A DNA stretch of 64,000 bases from Mesaphorura yosii (taxonomy: Eukaryota; Arthropoda; Collembola; Poduromorpha; Tullbergiidae): the NCBI GenBank assembly GCA_009869945.1, contig WIXG01000376.1:1-64000 (forward strand). The letters run 5' to 3'. Below the pieces are notes generated by a model that was given only the letters and a program-made list of their open reading frames with translations, was not told the DNA's origin and did no database searches. The position numbers and the translations under genes were made by a program. Positions 44,385-58,900 of this stretch are shown here, piece after piece; the stretch's first letter is position 1; each line of letters begins with the position of its first letter.

Positions 44385-46902
44385 TCACTGCGCGTCGCTG
44401 TCGCTCGTCGTGTCATTCCCGTTTCGCTCTGCAAATTCAAGTCAAGCAGTTAAGTGCTAAGCAGTTTGTAAATAGTTTGTGCAAGAGAGAATTCGAAGCT
44501 CACCCTTTTTGCCCTGGTAGGCATGGCGTCTCAGTCTGTCGTACAGGTCCTCTTTATTCCCGTAAATGCTGGCGTTGGACCTCGCTAAACTGTTCAGCTG
44601 AGCATTTCCAAAGCCATCTACCAATCGAGTTTATGGGTATTAGCCGAGTCATTCGCTGAATGGACGTGTGCACAGCAGCACGGCCTCTTGCCTATTTATT
44701 ACCTTTCATGTAGGATTCGTTGTAGAAGTTTGGCATGTCCCAGCCCTCCTCCTCGTCGTCGTAGTAGTGCGCGTACGTCGAGTGGTGCGAGGGTGCGATG
44801 CTCTCCGCATAGGGCACGTGGCTCGGAGCCCCGTAGTAAAAGTTCACCTGAGAACCTCCCGTCGGGTCCGGAATCGAACCTGCCAACAACTTCTTCGGCT
44901 CCCTGCGCTTTGTACTCCTGAGAATCAACGCCAATAGATTAAAACCACTCCGGAAGCATGCCGTGAGTGAGTTTGTGAGTTGTCTACCTGACACAAATCA
45001 TCCAGACGAGAAGGACGAGGAGAATGATGAAGATGACGCCGCCAGCAATGCCGATGGCTATGTAGGCAAAGTCGGACTTTTCACCGCAGCGTTTGCCGAC
45101 GAAGCTGCCGACGCACTCACAGAAGGGCATGCCTTTCTTGTCCTTGTGGCACGTCCCCTCGTTCTGGCAGAAGCCCTCGCACTGATCCGTGCAGAACTCA
45201 CCCGTCCCGTTGAACCCCGTTTTGCAGATACACGAAAATTCATTCGTCGTCACGTTGTGCAGGCAGCGAGCGTTCGGGTCGCAAAGGCCTCCATTCTTAT
45301 CACACGGATTCGAGCAGTCTTCAAGTTTAGTCTGCAAAGACAGAAAAGAGCACGGTGGAGTGCAGCTGGGACACGGGGAGAAGCAAAGCCGTGACAAGAC
45401 GGACAAAAGCTTACCGCGCCAAACTTGTTGGTGGAAGTGTCCGCGGGGCAGGGCAAGCAAGAAGTCTGCTGGTCCTCTGGTTGATAGGTGCCTTTGTCAC
45501 AAACCTCGCAAGTGCGTGTGGAAGAGTTGAGGTATTTGCCTGCGAGTTATTCAAATTTGAGTAACGACTTCCTGTCTCCAGACTGTGAAAATTCTGGTGA
45601 TTAAACTTAATGAGTTGAACTTGGCTCACCGGCTTTGCAGATTGGCAGCGTGCAGTCGTCGACCGAAGTGGCCCCTGCGACTTCGGTAGTTCGTTCGATG
45701 GGACAGTTGACGCAGGCGGGGTGGAGACCCTGCGTGCGGAACGTTCCGCGTGGACACGGCGTGCACATGCCCTCGGGGCTCAGCTGTTCACCGTTGGGAC
45801 ACTCGTCCCGGCACTCCAGCTCAGAGACCGCGTCCGTCGTGCGCGTCGTCTTGCCGAGTCCACAGAGCTTGCACACAAACTGACCCTCGTCCGGCTGGAA
45901 GGAGCCGTAGCCGCAACTCTTGCACAGCTCCGCGTTCTCGTCAAAGTACTTCCCGGGCGCGCACCGCTGCTTGCACTCCTTCGGCGACTTGGCCCCCAGG
46001 ATCTTGGTCACTCCCGGCTTATCGACGATTGTGGGACAAGCCGTGCACGCAGACTGCCCGATCTGGCTCTGGTAGCTCCCCGCGGGGCATACCTCGCAGG
46101 TCCCGTTCGACGTCTCGAAGTAGGAGCCGGCGGCGCAAGGGACGCACTCGGACCCGCGCACCACCTGGCCAGGCGCACAGGCGTAGTCGGAGACAAGGTC
46201 CAGCGTGGAGGGGTCCGCCGACGTGTTGGGCAGAACGTCGCGCACGTCGAAGGCGTCTTTCTCGAGAATGAGTGCCTGGAGCAGGCGCTGAATGTTGGAC
46301 CGTTCGTTGGTGTTGATGTTGACGACTGGATCGCTCTGGGCCGGGAAGCTGATTGCCACGTCGTACACGTCCTCCGCCTCCGCAGTCTCTCGCTTGGTCT
46401 TCCCGTCCACCGAACGCAAACTCCTCGACTTTTTGTTGCAGTTGATTCCGATGTTGAGGTCCTGACACTCCGAACTGTCCTTCGTCTTGGACGCACAGAA
46501 GCGCCAGTCCTGGTTCAGCTTCGCAATAGCCATCTTGATTCTCTCGCGGAGTACGCCCTGCCCGGCCTCGTTGCAGAGCCCAGACGAGGGGAACTGCAGC
46601 TTGACTTTGAACACCCTCTGTGCAGGCCGAGACGCTGAAACGAAAAGAGCGTTAAATGCTGCTGTGATCAACCTTTGTTGGTGACTTACAAGTGCAGGAG
46701 GGATAGCCGAGAGGCCGGTTGATGTCCTGGCTGGGATGCCAGAATCCCTCCGCTCCACAGGCGTAGAATTTCGCCACCTGCTGCGAGAACTTGAGTCCGG
46801 GTGAACAAGAAATCTCACAGGCCTTGAAATGGCCGCCAGGGCCCCACCCCGTGCACTGTTGTGACCCACCGTCCGGGTCCAGAATCGGTTGGCAGAACTC
46901 GG
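44385..46902 (-). other. Uif juxtamembrane region, membrane span and cytoplasmic tail
   Basis: A sushi module and a second GCC2/GCC3-like block are followed by two EGF modules and a membrane span ([20 protein letters not shown]). The basic stop ([10 protein letters not shown]) leads into a tail of about 120 residues rich in Tyr ([23 protein letters not shown]). The last two exons give the conserved [11 protein letters not shown] and [13 protein letters not shown] motifs and the acidic end. Confidence 0.9.
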
Positions 46903-49900
46903 CTGAAATTAAAATAATCAAGCTTAGTTGCCACTTCCCAGTCACTCCACGCCAATGGAATTCTCTGCTTACCCAGGACGTAGACTTTGAACTGGCAGAC
47001 GGCGTTGTTGCCTGCCTGGTCGTAAGCCACGTAGGCAATGTCGTAGTTACCCCACAGCAGCGTCTGTCCCGGGCGGAAGCCCTGCTTCTCTTCGATCCGT
47101 ACGATGCCGATATTGTCTGAGAAGACGGGCTCGTCCCACGTGACCGTCGCCGAGCCGTTCTTCGTGGTGACCCACATCGGCCCTGGACAGTGCGTGATCT
47201 GTGGCGGCGTCTTGTCCATGAGCATCACGTCGCACCTACTCCCGGACAGCCCCGGGGCGCACACGCGCTCGCCGCACACCGACGGCACGACGCGTTCGAC
47301 TCCGCCGGAGAAGCGGTCGTAGCCGTTCCAGGGTAGCAGGAGACCGTGGTAAATGACCGACTCCGTCTTGCAGCCGCGCACCTGCTTCTGAATCTCTTTC
47401 GTGTGCTCCAGCGCCCGCCCCCACACCTGCACGCGACTCAGACTCCCGATGAAGCCAGAGTCCTGCGGCGCTCGTCCAAACTCCGACGCGGGCGCACCCA
47501 ACGAAATCCAACCGCTGCAGATGAACACAAATACGTCAGAAGACAAAATGACTCGGCAAACCAAACGAAAGTCCTGTCGAACTTACAATCTGGGGACCTC
47601 CTTTCCGAGACCGTACTCGTCTATTTTGCCGGCGATGAGTCCGTCAGTAACGAGAATGAGGGATCCGTTTGCCTTGTCATAGATGAGGGCGACGTGGTGC
47701 CATTGTCCATCGTTGACGGGGGCGTACTCGCGGAAGGAGAGGTAGACTTCCGGGAGGTCGGGGAAGAGCGACACCTGCATGCCTGCGTTGTGGGCTTGGA
47801 TGGCCAGTCGGCGCTCTCGCGTCGATATGGCCGACTTGACAACGTAGTAGTTGAAGAAAGTGCCCGTGTCGTCAAAGTGCGTGAAGCGCACCCAAGCACT
47901 GATCGAGAACCCACTCGTCCTCTCGCTGCTCAGTTCGAAGGGGATTTGCTGCTGGGCGCTCGCAGTGCCCTCTTCGTCCGTGAACACGAGGTCGTAGTCC
48001 ACTTGGATATCTGAAATCAATCATGCATGTTACTAACAATTCAATTCGCGTTCAACAACAGAGTGTCGGTGTCAACTTACTTTTCCTGCAGTCTTCGCCG
48101 GTGAGGTTGAAGGGGCATTTGCAGTAGAAGCCGTCGCTCAGGTCGACGCAGGTGGCCGTGGGCGGGCAGCTGTTGGACTTGCAGTGCGGAATGCTTCGCT
48201 CGCAGTTCTTCCCAGTGAAGCCTGTCAGACACAAATGTTACTGATAATGGAGTTCTTTCATCGTTCCTGCAAATGCTTGGTTTGCTTACCTTCGGCACAG
48301 TGGCACTTGTAGCTCGGTCCATTGTCGACACAGGTGGCGCCGTTCTGGCAGACGCCCTCGAGGCACGCGTCAAACTCATACTGGCAGCCGACGCCAACGT
48401 AATCGACGGGACAGGAGCAGTTGAGGCCCGAGCCGTAGTCGGAGCAAACACCTCTGTTCTGGCACGGCTCCCCGATGCACCTGTTCGGAGCCGTCTCGCA
48501 CTGCTTCCCGTCAGTCCCTGTGAGCACAGATAAAATATAACAATCTCGAATCTCTGGCTACTCGTGCTCTCCTCGTGCGTTTGGAACTCACCCGAGGGGC
48601 AGACGCAAAAGTAGTCCTGGAAGAGGTTGATGCAGGAGGCGTCGTTCTTGCAGGGATTCGAATCGCAGTAGCCCATGTCTAGTTCACAGCGCTTTCCGCT
48701 CCAACCCATCGCACACCGACACACAAAGTCGTTGATTCCGTCAATGCACGTGCCCCCTGAAACCCACAGACATTGTTAATTAACCTGATTACTTGCTGAG
48801 CCATGCACAGAGACTTGTTGGGAGCTCACCGTTCATGCAAGGCGCTGCTTCGCATTCGTCGATGTTCGTCTGCATGGAGCAAGAGAAATTAGTACTGCCT
48901 GGACTGGACTGTCAAATACAAAACAACTCTTACATCGCATGTGAGGCCGCTGAATCCCGGGCGGCATTTGCACTCAAATTTGTTGTCCTTGTCGATGCAC
49001 GCCTCCGTTCCTTCGGGCTACAATGGCGAAGGCAGAATTAGCCAAACAGTCAGACAGGAATGCCAAACACAAACTTACGTTGCATGGATTGCTCAAGCAT
49101 TCGTCGATCTCAGCCTCACATTGCAATCCTACGGCATGACCCATACATTTAACAAAAGTGCCAATGTTATTAATTTTGTCGTACGCCATTAAGCACTTAC
49201 CCACGAAACCTGGTCGACAAGTGCAGGCGAATCCGTTGAACAGATCCGTGCAGCTTCCACCTACGAAAAGACGGCAAGGAGCAGGTGAGATATGAGACTT
49301 AACTTCTTTGACTGTGTTTGAGAGGGTGCTAACCGTTCATGCAGGGTTCGCTCTGGCAGTCGTCGACGCGGTGCTGACAGCGCTTGCCTGTGAACTCGGG
49401 CTCGCAGACACAGCGGAAGTCGCCGACCATGTCGACGCACTCGCCCGAGTTCTCGCAGGGGTTTCTGGCACACTCGTTGATGTTGACGTCACAGTTCTGT
49501 CCGGTCCAGCCCTCCTCACACACACACTCAAAGTCGAAGAGACGGTCGACGCAGATGCCGTGGAAGCAGGGCTCCGACGCGCACAAGTCCACTTTCGTCT
49601 CGCACCGCTTGCCGGTGAAGCCGCGCGGACATGCACAGGAGAAGTCGTTGACGAGGTCGGTGCAGTTGGAGCCAAGCAGACATGGCAGCTCCGCGCAGTC
49701 GTCGATGTTCGACTCGCATAGCGGCCCCTCCCAACCAGGCTGACACTCGCACCTACGAAAGAGTGGACATTTAGATTCTGATCCCGGCTGATGTGACGAG
49801 GCGTGGGTTGCTCACCTGAAGCGTCCTTGGAGGAGCGGGACGCAGGTGGCGCTGTTCTCGCAGGGGTTTCCGCTGGCCGTGCACGGGTTGACGGCCACTG

Positions 49901-52900
49901 AGCAGTCGGAGCCCGTATAGCCCGTCTTGCAGAGGCACGTGTAGTTGCCGATTCCGTTCTCCGTCTTGCACATCGCCTGCTCAGGGCACGTGTCATTCCG
50001 GCAGTTGCCCTGTTGGTCTTGGCAGTTGATGCCCGAGTACCCTGGCGGACAAATGCACCCTGCAAACACAAGAGAGCGTTACGCCAGCCATTTCGCCAGA
50101 TCCACACGAAGCAAAAGGCCAAGTCCACTCACGGTAGCCTTGGGGTTCGTCAAGGCAGGTGGCTTCGTTGTAGCAAGGCTGGCTGTCGCACTCGTTCATG
50201 TCCACCTCGCTTCACACACAAAGAGAACAACAATTACAGCTCTGTTTCGTTTGGTTTTGTTTTTGCTGCTTACCAAACGCGTCCCGTGAATCCCGCAGGA
50301 CAGAAGCACATGGCCTGGTGTCCCTGCACGACGCAGAGACCTCCATTCTGGCAGTAGTCGTCTGAGCACTGGATTTCTCTGCACTCATCCTTCGTGGCCG
50401 TGCCAGGCTTGAGCGTCGTTGCCTCTCCTGGGCACTCCAGACACTTGGTCATTCCTTCCTTAGGCTGGTAGAAGCCCGACGGGCACGGGGCGCAGGGCGC
50501 GAGGCCGGTGGGCGAGTAGGTGCCCGGATTGCACTTGACGCGGCAGTGCTCAGAGCCCGAGGCCGAGGGCTGGTACGTGTACGTGGCTGGTGGGCAGGAA
50601 TGGCACTCCTTGAAGCCGTCTGGTGGGGGTGCGCCGGTGTAGCTGTTGCGCGGGCACTCGAGGCAGGGGACGAGGCCCGTCGGGGAGTAAGTGCCGAAAC
50701 CACAGACGGGGATGCACTCATCCACGCCCTTCGAGCCCCGCTCGCGCGTGTACGTGCCCGGGGGACAGCGAGAGCAGGCGCCCTGTCTGGCTCTGCTCTG
50801 ATAGAAGCCCCTCTGGCAATAGGTGCACTGTTCTTCGCCCTCGATCGCGTACGACCCCGCTGGGCAGTGCAGGCACCGCGGGACGGCCGAGGCCTCCGTG
50901 TTGAGAACTTCTCCGGTGCCGCAGGTGAAGCCCCGGCCGATCTTGGAGGTGAGGGCGCGGAGGGGCGGGCACGAGTTGCCAACCGCAGACACGTTGAGGA
51001 GTGGGCCCAGGACCTGGTGGGCGTGGGGCACCGACAAGTCAAAGATTAGGTTGAGGGTCGAACCGCACAGGTCGTACAGCTGCGTCTGGCGAACCGTGGG
51101 CATCACGTCAAGCACGTAATTAATCTACAAATTGTAGCAGCAAATTAAAGTACAGAACTGGACAGTAAGTGAATGAGTGTATGGTTTGTTGTTTACCTGA
51201 ACGACGTTCTCCTCAATGAGTTGCGGTCTCGTCTCGACGAAGGTGACGTTCATGTTGACGTTGACGGCGGAGCAGCGCTGGCTGAGGACGTGGTTGAGGT
51301 TGGGCTGCGAGCTCCTCAGGAAGTCGGTGTACTGCGAGAGACAGTTGTTGGGCACGGCGCCGTTGGCTCTGTAGCGGACGATGGCGTTCACTTGATACCT
51401 CGCGATTTCGGTGTCCTCCGAGACGCAGTCGGGAATGACGCGGGAGGGCGTCCAGCTCCTGGCCTTGGTCCGGCACTGGAAGGTCTTCATGGGATCGTTG
51501 TCCGTGAAACGGAAGCCATGGTTGCAGGTCGCCATGCAGCGCATCCCCTCCGCGTTGGGTGAGCAGGCCAGCTTCCCATTGGCGGGCGGGTTGAGTTCCC
51601 ACTCGACGCAGGGAGTTGCCTGCACCGACACCTGGAAGTGGCACGACGCTTGGTTCCCGTGCTTGTCCTGACCCACCACCGTCACGTTCTCGAAACCTCC
51701 CACTGGAATGATGGCGCTCTCCGGAATGAAGGCAAGAGTCACCGGGCCCGAGGCGTCGCTCGCGTTGATTCTCCGTCTCGTCTCATTGAAGAAGACTTGG
51801 TAGCTCGACTGCTTGTCAATCAGCTCCACGACGTAGCTCTGCGGGCAGCTTAGCTGCGGCGGAGTGTCGTCCGGCACAGTCACGTTGATGTGACAGATCG
51901 CCACGTTCCCATCAAAGTCGTACGCCAGGTACTCCACAAGAATGTCGTCGAAGATGTGGAAAGGCATTTTGAACCCGGCGGGACGAATTTCCATGCGAGC
52001 CACCATGCCCGAGTTGTCGTGGGCCACGGGCTCGGGGAAGTTGACGGGTTCCAGGCCGTGGGGTCCCTTCTGCACGACGATCGCCTGCTCGGGGCAGTTT
52101 TCGAAGACGGGAGGCTCGTTGTCTACAACAGGAAGAAAATTCAATAGAAATCGACCAGGCATTAATAGCGAACAATGACGGAGAATTGTCACACACCAAC
52201 ACAAATCGGGTATCCCAAATCCCAGCCGAGCTGCGCTTGCTCTTCCGGCTCATCCTCGCAGCCGAGCAACTCGAACTTGAGGCAGGGATTCTCGAGGTAG
52301 TTGACAATTCCTAGAATGACAAAGCGTGCTTGCACAGACTGGGGAAGGGTGATCATCGCCAGTTCTCCGTAGTTTCCTGGGTCCCGAGTGGTCAAGTTGA
52401 AGTTCGGGAAGTAGACGACAAAGTTCTCGTTCTCGTGCTGCTTGTAGAAGAAACGGATCTCAGTAGGTCGTCCCACCACGTCGTTTGTGATGACGCCCTT
52501 GACCAGGATGGCCTTCACCCGGTGGATCTTGCCCAAGTCGACGGTGACATACGTGAAGGCTTCCTGCAGCCCGCACCAGCCAGTCGCTGAGTTCAGCCGG
52601 ATGTTGCGGCCCTCGTAGTTGGAGCGCTCCGATGTCACGTTCACAGCCGAGTCTGGAATCACTCCGGAAGTGAGGCCTAGCGGTTTAATCACTTTGCATT
52701 CCGCGTCACGGACACACGTGATTGGGTACGGGTTGATGGGGATGTAGCCCTTCCGGTTGCACTCAAACATCACTTCGCCTCCCTGAATCCAATGTCAAAG
52801 TTCAAGTTCAAGATGATCGGCACATTTAACCTGTCCTGCACCCAACTCGATTACCTTACCTGCTCGTAAGTCTGGGAAATCTGAACACCGTCTGGTGGTC

Positions 52901-55900
52901 GACTGGGATCCTCGCACACAGGACCTTCTCAGAGAAAAAATTGAAATTAGCACGAGCTACAGAACGCGTCAGAGACGGTTGCAAATACGAACCTTCGCAG
53001 TGAAGATTTCCAAAGTCCCACACGCCGTCTTCTTTGCACCTGCGTCACACAAATACCCACTCAACACTGCTCATCGCACAAGCCTACAAGTCGTGCGACT
53101 CTTTTTTGTCGTCGCGGGACGTACCTGACGATGTTATCGTGTTTGGAGGACTGACCAGCCAGTCTGAACGTATCCTGGCATCCAAAGAAGAATGACGATT
53201 GGTAGAACGTATCCGTGAAGCGTCCGTACTCGGCGCCGGTGGTTTCGACGGGGAAGCCGCAGTCTACCTTGGGACACTCGGGCGCTGCTCCCGAAAGCCA
53301 GTAGTCAGGGAACTCGGGCTTGGGGTCATGCACGCATTGGCGGAAGGGCGCGGTGAGCGACGACCGCAGCGGCCGACCGGCCTGAGAGCACGAGAAGGTT
53401 ACGTTTTGCAGAAAGTCAAGCAGAATCTCGTCGGGGTTCGGTCGATGGACAGTCAGGCCCTCCGCAGGCTCGTCTTGCAGAGGCACGCACTTGGCAGCTG
53501 ATGAAAAACGACATGTATTGAACAGGTGCAGCTCAACTAACTTGCTTGTTTAGGCGCGTGAACTTACGTTGGCATTCTGGAACGGACCCGTTCCATGCTC
53601 CGTTTGAAGTGCACTGCAGAGAGTTGCTGCCAGCGATGATGTAGCCAAAGTTGCACTGGAAGGAGACTCTGTCGCCGAAGTGGTGCTTCTCCTTCGTGGA
53701 GAGGAGCTGCCCGTTCAGGGGCTCGACCAGTTTTGGGCACAGCTTGGGCACGCAGGTCTTGTTGAGACGGTACGAGTCGCCGTCCCGTGTCCCGGTCTCG
53801 CTCTTGTCGATGAAGAATCCCGCCGTGCCGTTCTGCGTGTAAAGGTCGAAGCCCACGTTGCAGGCGCATACGGAGCCGCCCGGGCTGTTAATGCACTTTT
53901 GGTGGCAGCCGCCGTTCTTCACCGCGCACTCGTTGACGTCTACGCACTCGTTGCGGGTGCAGCCCATCAGCTCGAGCTGGAGGCAGGGTGAGTCGACATA
54001 GTCCTGCAGAATGAGGCGCAGGTACCTCGCCTCGATCGGAATCGGCAAGTTGAGTACCGACAAACTCGGCTCCAGAATTCGGAACTCGACGGAGGTGCCG
54101 TCCGGGTTGGCATAGTCCTTGAACACGTCCGTCAGGTCATCCGTGTACTAAGCACCAATAACAGGGTTGAGGCAAGAGAGAACCCCTCAAGTTCAAAATG
54201 TTCACGTTCAAGTTCAAACCTGAATGCGGATTCCTGAGGCGTAGGCCACTCCGTTCAATTTCTGGACGCCCTGGGTTCGGAAGCCGCGGATGACGGTTGG
54301 CGCCTTGAGGTCGATAAGCACCCAGTTCATGCCTTTCCCGTAGAGGGCGCCGCACCAGCCACCGATGCTCCCGAGACGAATGTACTGAAAGAAACAACAC
54401 ATCTTATTCCGTTCCGTCCTACCACGCAAAGAACTGGACCTGGCCTACCTCTTTGGAGAAGTCTTCCTGGGCGGAGGAGACAGTGATGGCCTCGTCGGGA
54501 ATGCCGCCCGCGCTGAGTCCGAGGTCTGAGACAGGCCTACACTCCAGAGATGCCGAGAAGCCCGTCTTGCACTTGCAGTAGAAGGAGCCGGGCAGGTTCA
54601 CGCATGTCGTCGAGGCCAGGTCACACTGTGACGAACCGCACTCGTCAATGTCCTCGCAACTGCAAAGCAAGAAATTAGCTCTCGAGCACTAGAAAAAGGA
54701 AGGTGGGACGTACATCGGAAGCTCCATGAATTCCTGGGCAGCTCCGCACTTGACGATGTTTTGGCCAACAAGGCGGTAGCCTCTGTTGCACTGCACTCGA
54801 GCCTCGTCATCGTAAAAGTAGTCCCTCTCCGTGTCAACAATGAAGCCATTCGGGATGGTAGGCAGCACGTGGCACTGTTTCCCTGCAAGTGAACACCCAT
54901 TTCGAGTTGCTCAGGCTGGCGAAGGGTTCAACATACGTTTGGGATGACTGTCTTACGTGAGCAGGTGGGAGTTTCGCCGGACCAGGTTCCGTTGCTCTGA
55001 CAGAGGAGCACAGGAGGTCCAGTGCGGACGTGCCCCGGGTCGCAGTCGAAGCGCACGATTGTTCCGTAGCTCCTTCCGCCGCCACTCAGCACGACCTGCT
55101 TCACGTTCGGTGTCTCGGGAAGTGCAGGACACTGAGAAGCTGCAGCAGACAACACATCAGCATAGGCGAACGCAGGACTCTTTAACCCACGGAAGCAAAA
55201 CTCTTACCCATGCACGCGGGCAGTTTCTCCCACTTGCCACTGGCCGAGCAGGCGATGACTTCCGTCGCCTTGCCAGAAGGGAATCCGAAGCCTGCGTAGC
55301 ACTGGTACGTCGCCGTTCCGAGGTACGTCACGTTCTCCGCGTCAATCGCGAAACCGTTAGCGATTTGAGGCACGGGTCCGCAGAATACCTCTGCAACAAG
55401 AACCTCGGTATGTCTGTGCTTCTCTGTTGCTCTGTTCTGTTTCGTTGTCACTCACCTTGGCAGTCTGGGATGTAGTCCACCGACCACTGGCCTCCAGGCC
55501 TGCACTCCGTCACTATATGTTGCTGGCCAGTCGCGAACTCGTGGCCCACCGGGCAGGAGAAAGTCACCACCGTCTCGAAGGCAATGTCTCTGCTGCTTGC
55601 GAGAGCACCCTTCCCGGAGGTCAACGGTGGACAGTCTGCAAGTCAATAGACGTCAATCAGAGCGTTTAGATTTTGCCTTCGCACGCAGAGCGTTTAGAGT
55701 TCGTCTTGAGTTTGTGACGCACCGGCGGAGAAGACCGCCTTCCATCCGGTTCGTGCGCGAAGAGAGTCGGTCGTGAACTTGAGCGTCATTTCGCCAGACT
55801 CGGCGGTGAGAGTCAGTTTAGGGACGCTGCGTCCGCTGAAGCCCGCTCCCGGGTGAAGACGCAGGCTGTCGGTGTTGGGGCCGTCGTAAACCTGCATAAC

Positions 55901-58900
55901 AACATTAAAACAATCCTGAGGTGTGCTGGAAGGTTCCCAACTAGTGTGCCTCTCAATGAATGACCAGCTCCTGTGTGGAATGAGTTCAAAAATTTGGCTC
56001 GGTCTCTTGCGCACATGCAGCCATTCGGCTGCCTGTCTTACTTCACGCGCTGCATTTCACGAAGTTTTCGAGCTTAGCGTCCTAGAGCATTTCCTTTCTT
56101 TCTTCATTCATTGATGGACTCGGGCTCTTTGCAGCTCATGCTAACGTGTTCAAATGGCCATCTTTATTCTTAAATGAGGGAGCTGTGAATATTTGAGCCT
56201 AGACTTACTATACTTGATAAACAAGAAAACACGTAAAACTCTCGCCTGAACCTGGTTTCCTTGCTATCCATCAGGACACATATTTAACAACCGTTTTCAT
56301 ACCAAGGAAATGACCCCATTATCAATATCCTTGGTCGGAGTTGCGGTTGGATTGGAGTTAAGGGTGGCAAGAAATTCAAAGTCCCAGAACACGACACTGC
56401 ATTGGATAGGTTAGACTAACAAGCTGGATTTACCTGCACAAAGTCTGCGTCGTCCAGGTCAAAGTCGGTGAATCGGAGTGACATGGCGCCGCCACGCGGT
56501 CGCTTGATAAGGTAGGTGCAGTCTTGGTTGGAGGGGTACAGGCCGAGTTCGAAGGCGGGCGAGGAGACGGTGCCGTTTGTGGCCAAGAGCGTCTGTTCGC
56601 AGCCCTGGTAGTATTTCAGCTGGAAGCCGGGGTTCGCCTCTCCGCTCCCGCCGTTGCCCGATGTGGTGAGGTACAGGTACATCTGGCTCCCCGTGCTTGT
56701 CACGTACCTTGGGTTCTCGCTCCTCGGGCCCGTCAGGGAGGCCAGGATCTTGGCGGAGGGCGAGCTCCCGTCACGAACCACAAGGCTGTCTCGCAACGAC
56801 GTCATTCCAATGTCCTCGACCTGATAGACCCATTATTGAGTTAATGCAGTGCAGCTGACCAGCCAACTCCTGATCAGTGTTTCCAATTCTTACCTTCAGT
56901 GTGACGAGCTTGCCCGCGGGTGCGTCGATGACGTAGACGCACTCGAGTCCGCCCGGGTAGCCGTGGGGGTAACCTGGCGAGGTCAGCGTCTGGCTGTGGG
57001 TAGTCGCTCGCAGGTTCCCTCCGCAAGTTTGGGGCTCAGTCTTCCATGTAGCGCTAGAAATCAACCCTCCTGTAAGTCGCCGGATTAATGAGAATGAATT
57101 CATGAGTGAGTGACTCACCGGAAGCCCTTTTTCTCGACTGACGCGTCCGATCTGAACTTGACAATCATGAAGTTGGAGGCCGAGGTGTAGAGCGCCGTGG
57201 AGTTGAGTCTGCCCGAGAGCGTAGCAATGCTGAAGGCTGCCGTCTCGGTCCGCGCTCCGCCAAGCACCTGCACCGTGTCGAAGCCCTTCTCCGTCTCAAA
57301 CTCCGAAAACTGTGGACGAGTTCAATCAGAGGAAGTTCAAGTTGCGCAGGCCGCTGAAAGTGCTACGCGTGCTTACCTGCAACACGATACTGTGGCCTTC
57401 GGGCGCCTCGAGCGTCCACTTGCAGTCGGTGAGGGACGAGTAGCGTTGTGGAAAGCCGGTGCTCTCGATGAAGGCGCCGACGGACGTTTTGTGGTAGCGA
57501 CAAAGCTCGGGACAGTCCAGCTCGTCCGAGAAGTCGCCGCAGTCGTCCTGTTTGTCGCATCGGAAGGCCGCATTGATGCAGCGTCCGTTCGAGCAGAGGT
57601 ACGAGCCTGCAAGCAGAGAGTCAGTAAGGCGTGGTGCACTGGGAAAGAAGTGAAGAAGGATTGGTCACCTTGTGGACAGGCCGGAGAGCGGCAGATGAAG
57701 GGCATCAGCGACTCGCAGGTCGACAGCTCCCACGACTGCAGCTTGGCCAGGCCCGTCGAGGCCTGCACGCACTTGCCTAGCTTCGTGTTGGGGTGCCCCT
57801 CCGCCCAAAAACCTGAAAACGCAGCAGAAAAGTAAGGACCAGCATCGACCATCGTTTCATGTTGAGGAGTGTGAGACTTCGTGCCGAAAAGACAGAGTGG
57901 CAGAGTGGTCGGATGGAGTGCCAAATGTCGTGGTTATTGACTCGAGGTGGTTGCTTGCAAAAACTGGTTTGCAACACTTCAAAATCACGGCAAGTGGCAT
58001 TCACGATTGGCAAACGTAATAGTTCTCGTAAGAAAGGGTTTTCGAGTGAATGGAATTGAGCTCAGCCTCGCGAAAAGTGCATTGGCTTATGTTGCGGGCG
58101 CACGAATTGCCAGAATGGGATTACGTGGCTTCTTGCATCCTGTTCACAAGCGGCTTGACACAATTTGTCGGAGCGCAACTGACCTGCATACTGCGAGAGG
58201 AGTCTTCCCGAGGCAGAGTCGAGCGTGTTGGTTCGGAGGTCATCAAACGTGTTGAAACCCAGCCAGAAGTTGGGGTCTCCGTGCGAGTAGCGACGCGCCA
58301 ACGCAGTCGTCCAGTTGTACGCCTCCCACGAGTCAACCTCCACCAGCTCTGCTCCGTACCTGAAACAGCCAAATTGTAACACCACCACACAAACTCACAC
58401 TCCCAACCGGCCCAACCCCAAAAAGTCGGCATGCGTGAGCCTCGCATTCATAAATCTGGCCCGTTGGAGGCCAAATGAGCACAAGTTTGTGACAGACGAA
58501 TGCATGTTGATATAATAATTACTCCAAATATAAACCGCGCGTTCAGCGTCTGAGCAGTCGCGAGAGTGTTTCAAGGACCGTCTCAACAATTGAAAGGGGA
58601 CAGCCTTTCAAATAAGTCAATTTGTGGCAGCAACTAAATCGAGCCCAGCACTTCACTTCAAACCCGTGAAGCCAAATTAATTCACAAAAAGTCTATCGCT
58701 CAATTACTTGCGAATGAAAAGCATTGGCCATTCTCAAAGGTCAGCCTGGAGAACATCAATCAATTAAAGTCGACCTTCAGTTCGAAATAGGAACTGTGAA
58801 TGTTGTATATAGTATGTTAGCTGGGCATTAGCGTGTTCCATGAGACTGCATGAGATTGCAAACTAATTTACAATTCATTTTACCATTGACGGCAAGTATT

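Noticed and set aside
45721-46638. 305-codon open frame on the plus strand
   Set aside because: It is antisense to a Cys-rich exon of the Uif-like gene and lacks splice or start context; the minus frame has clear domains.
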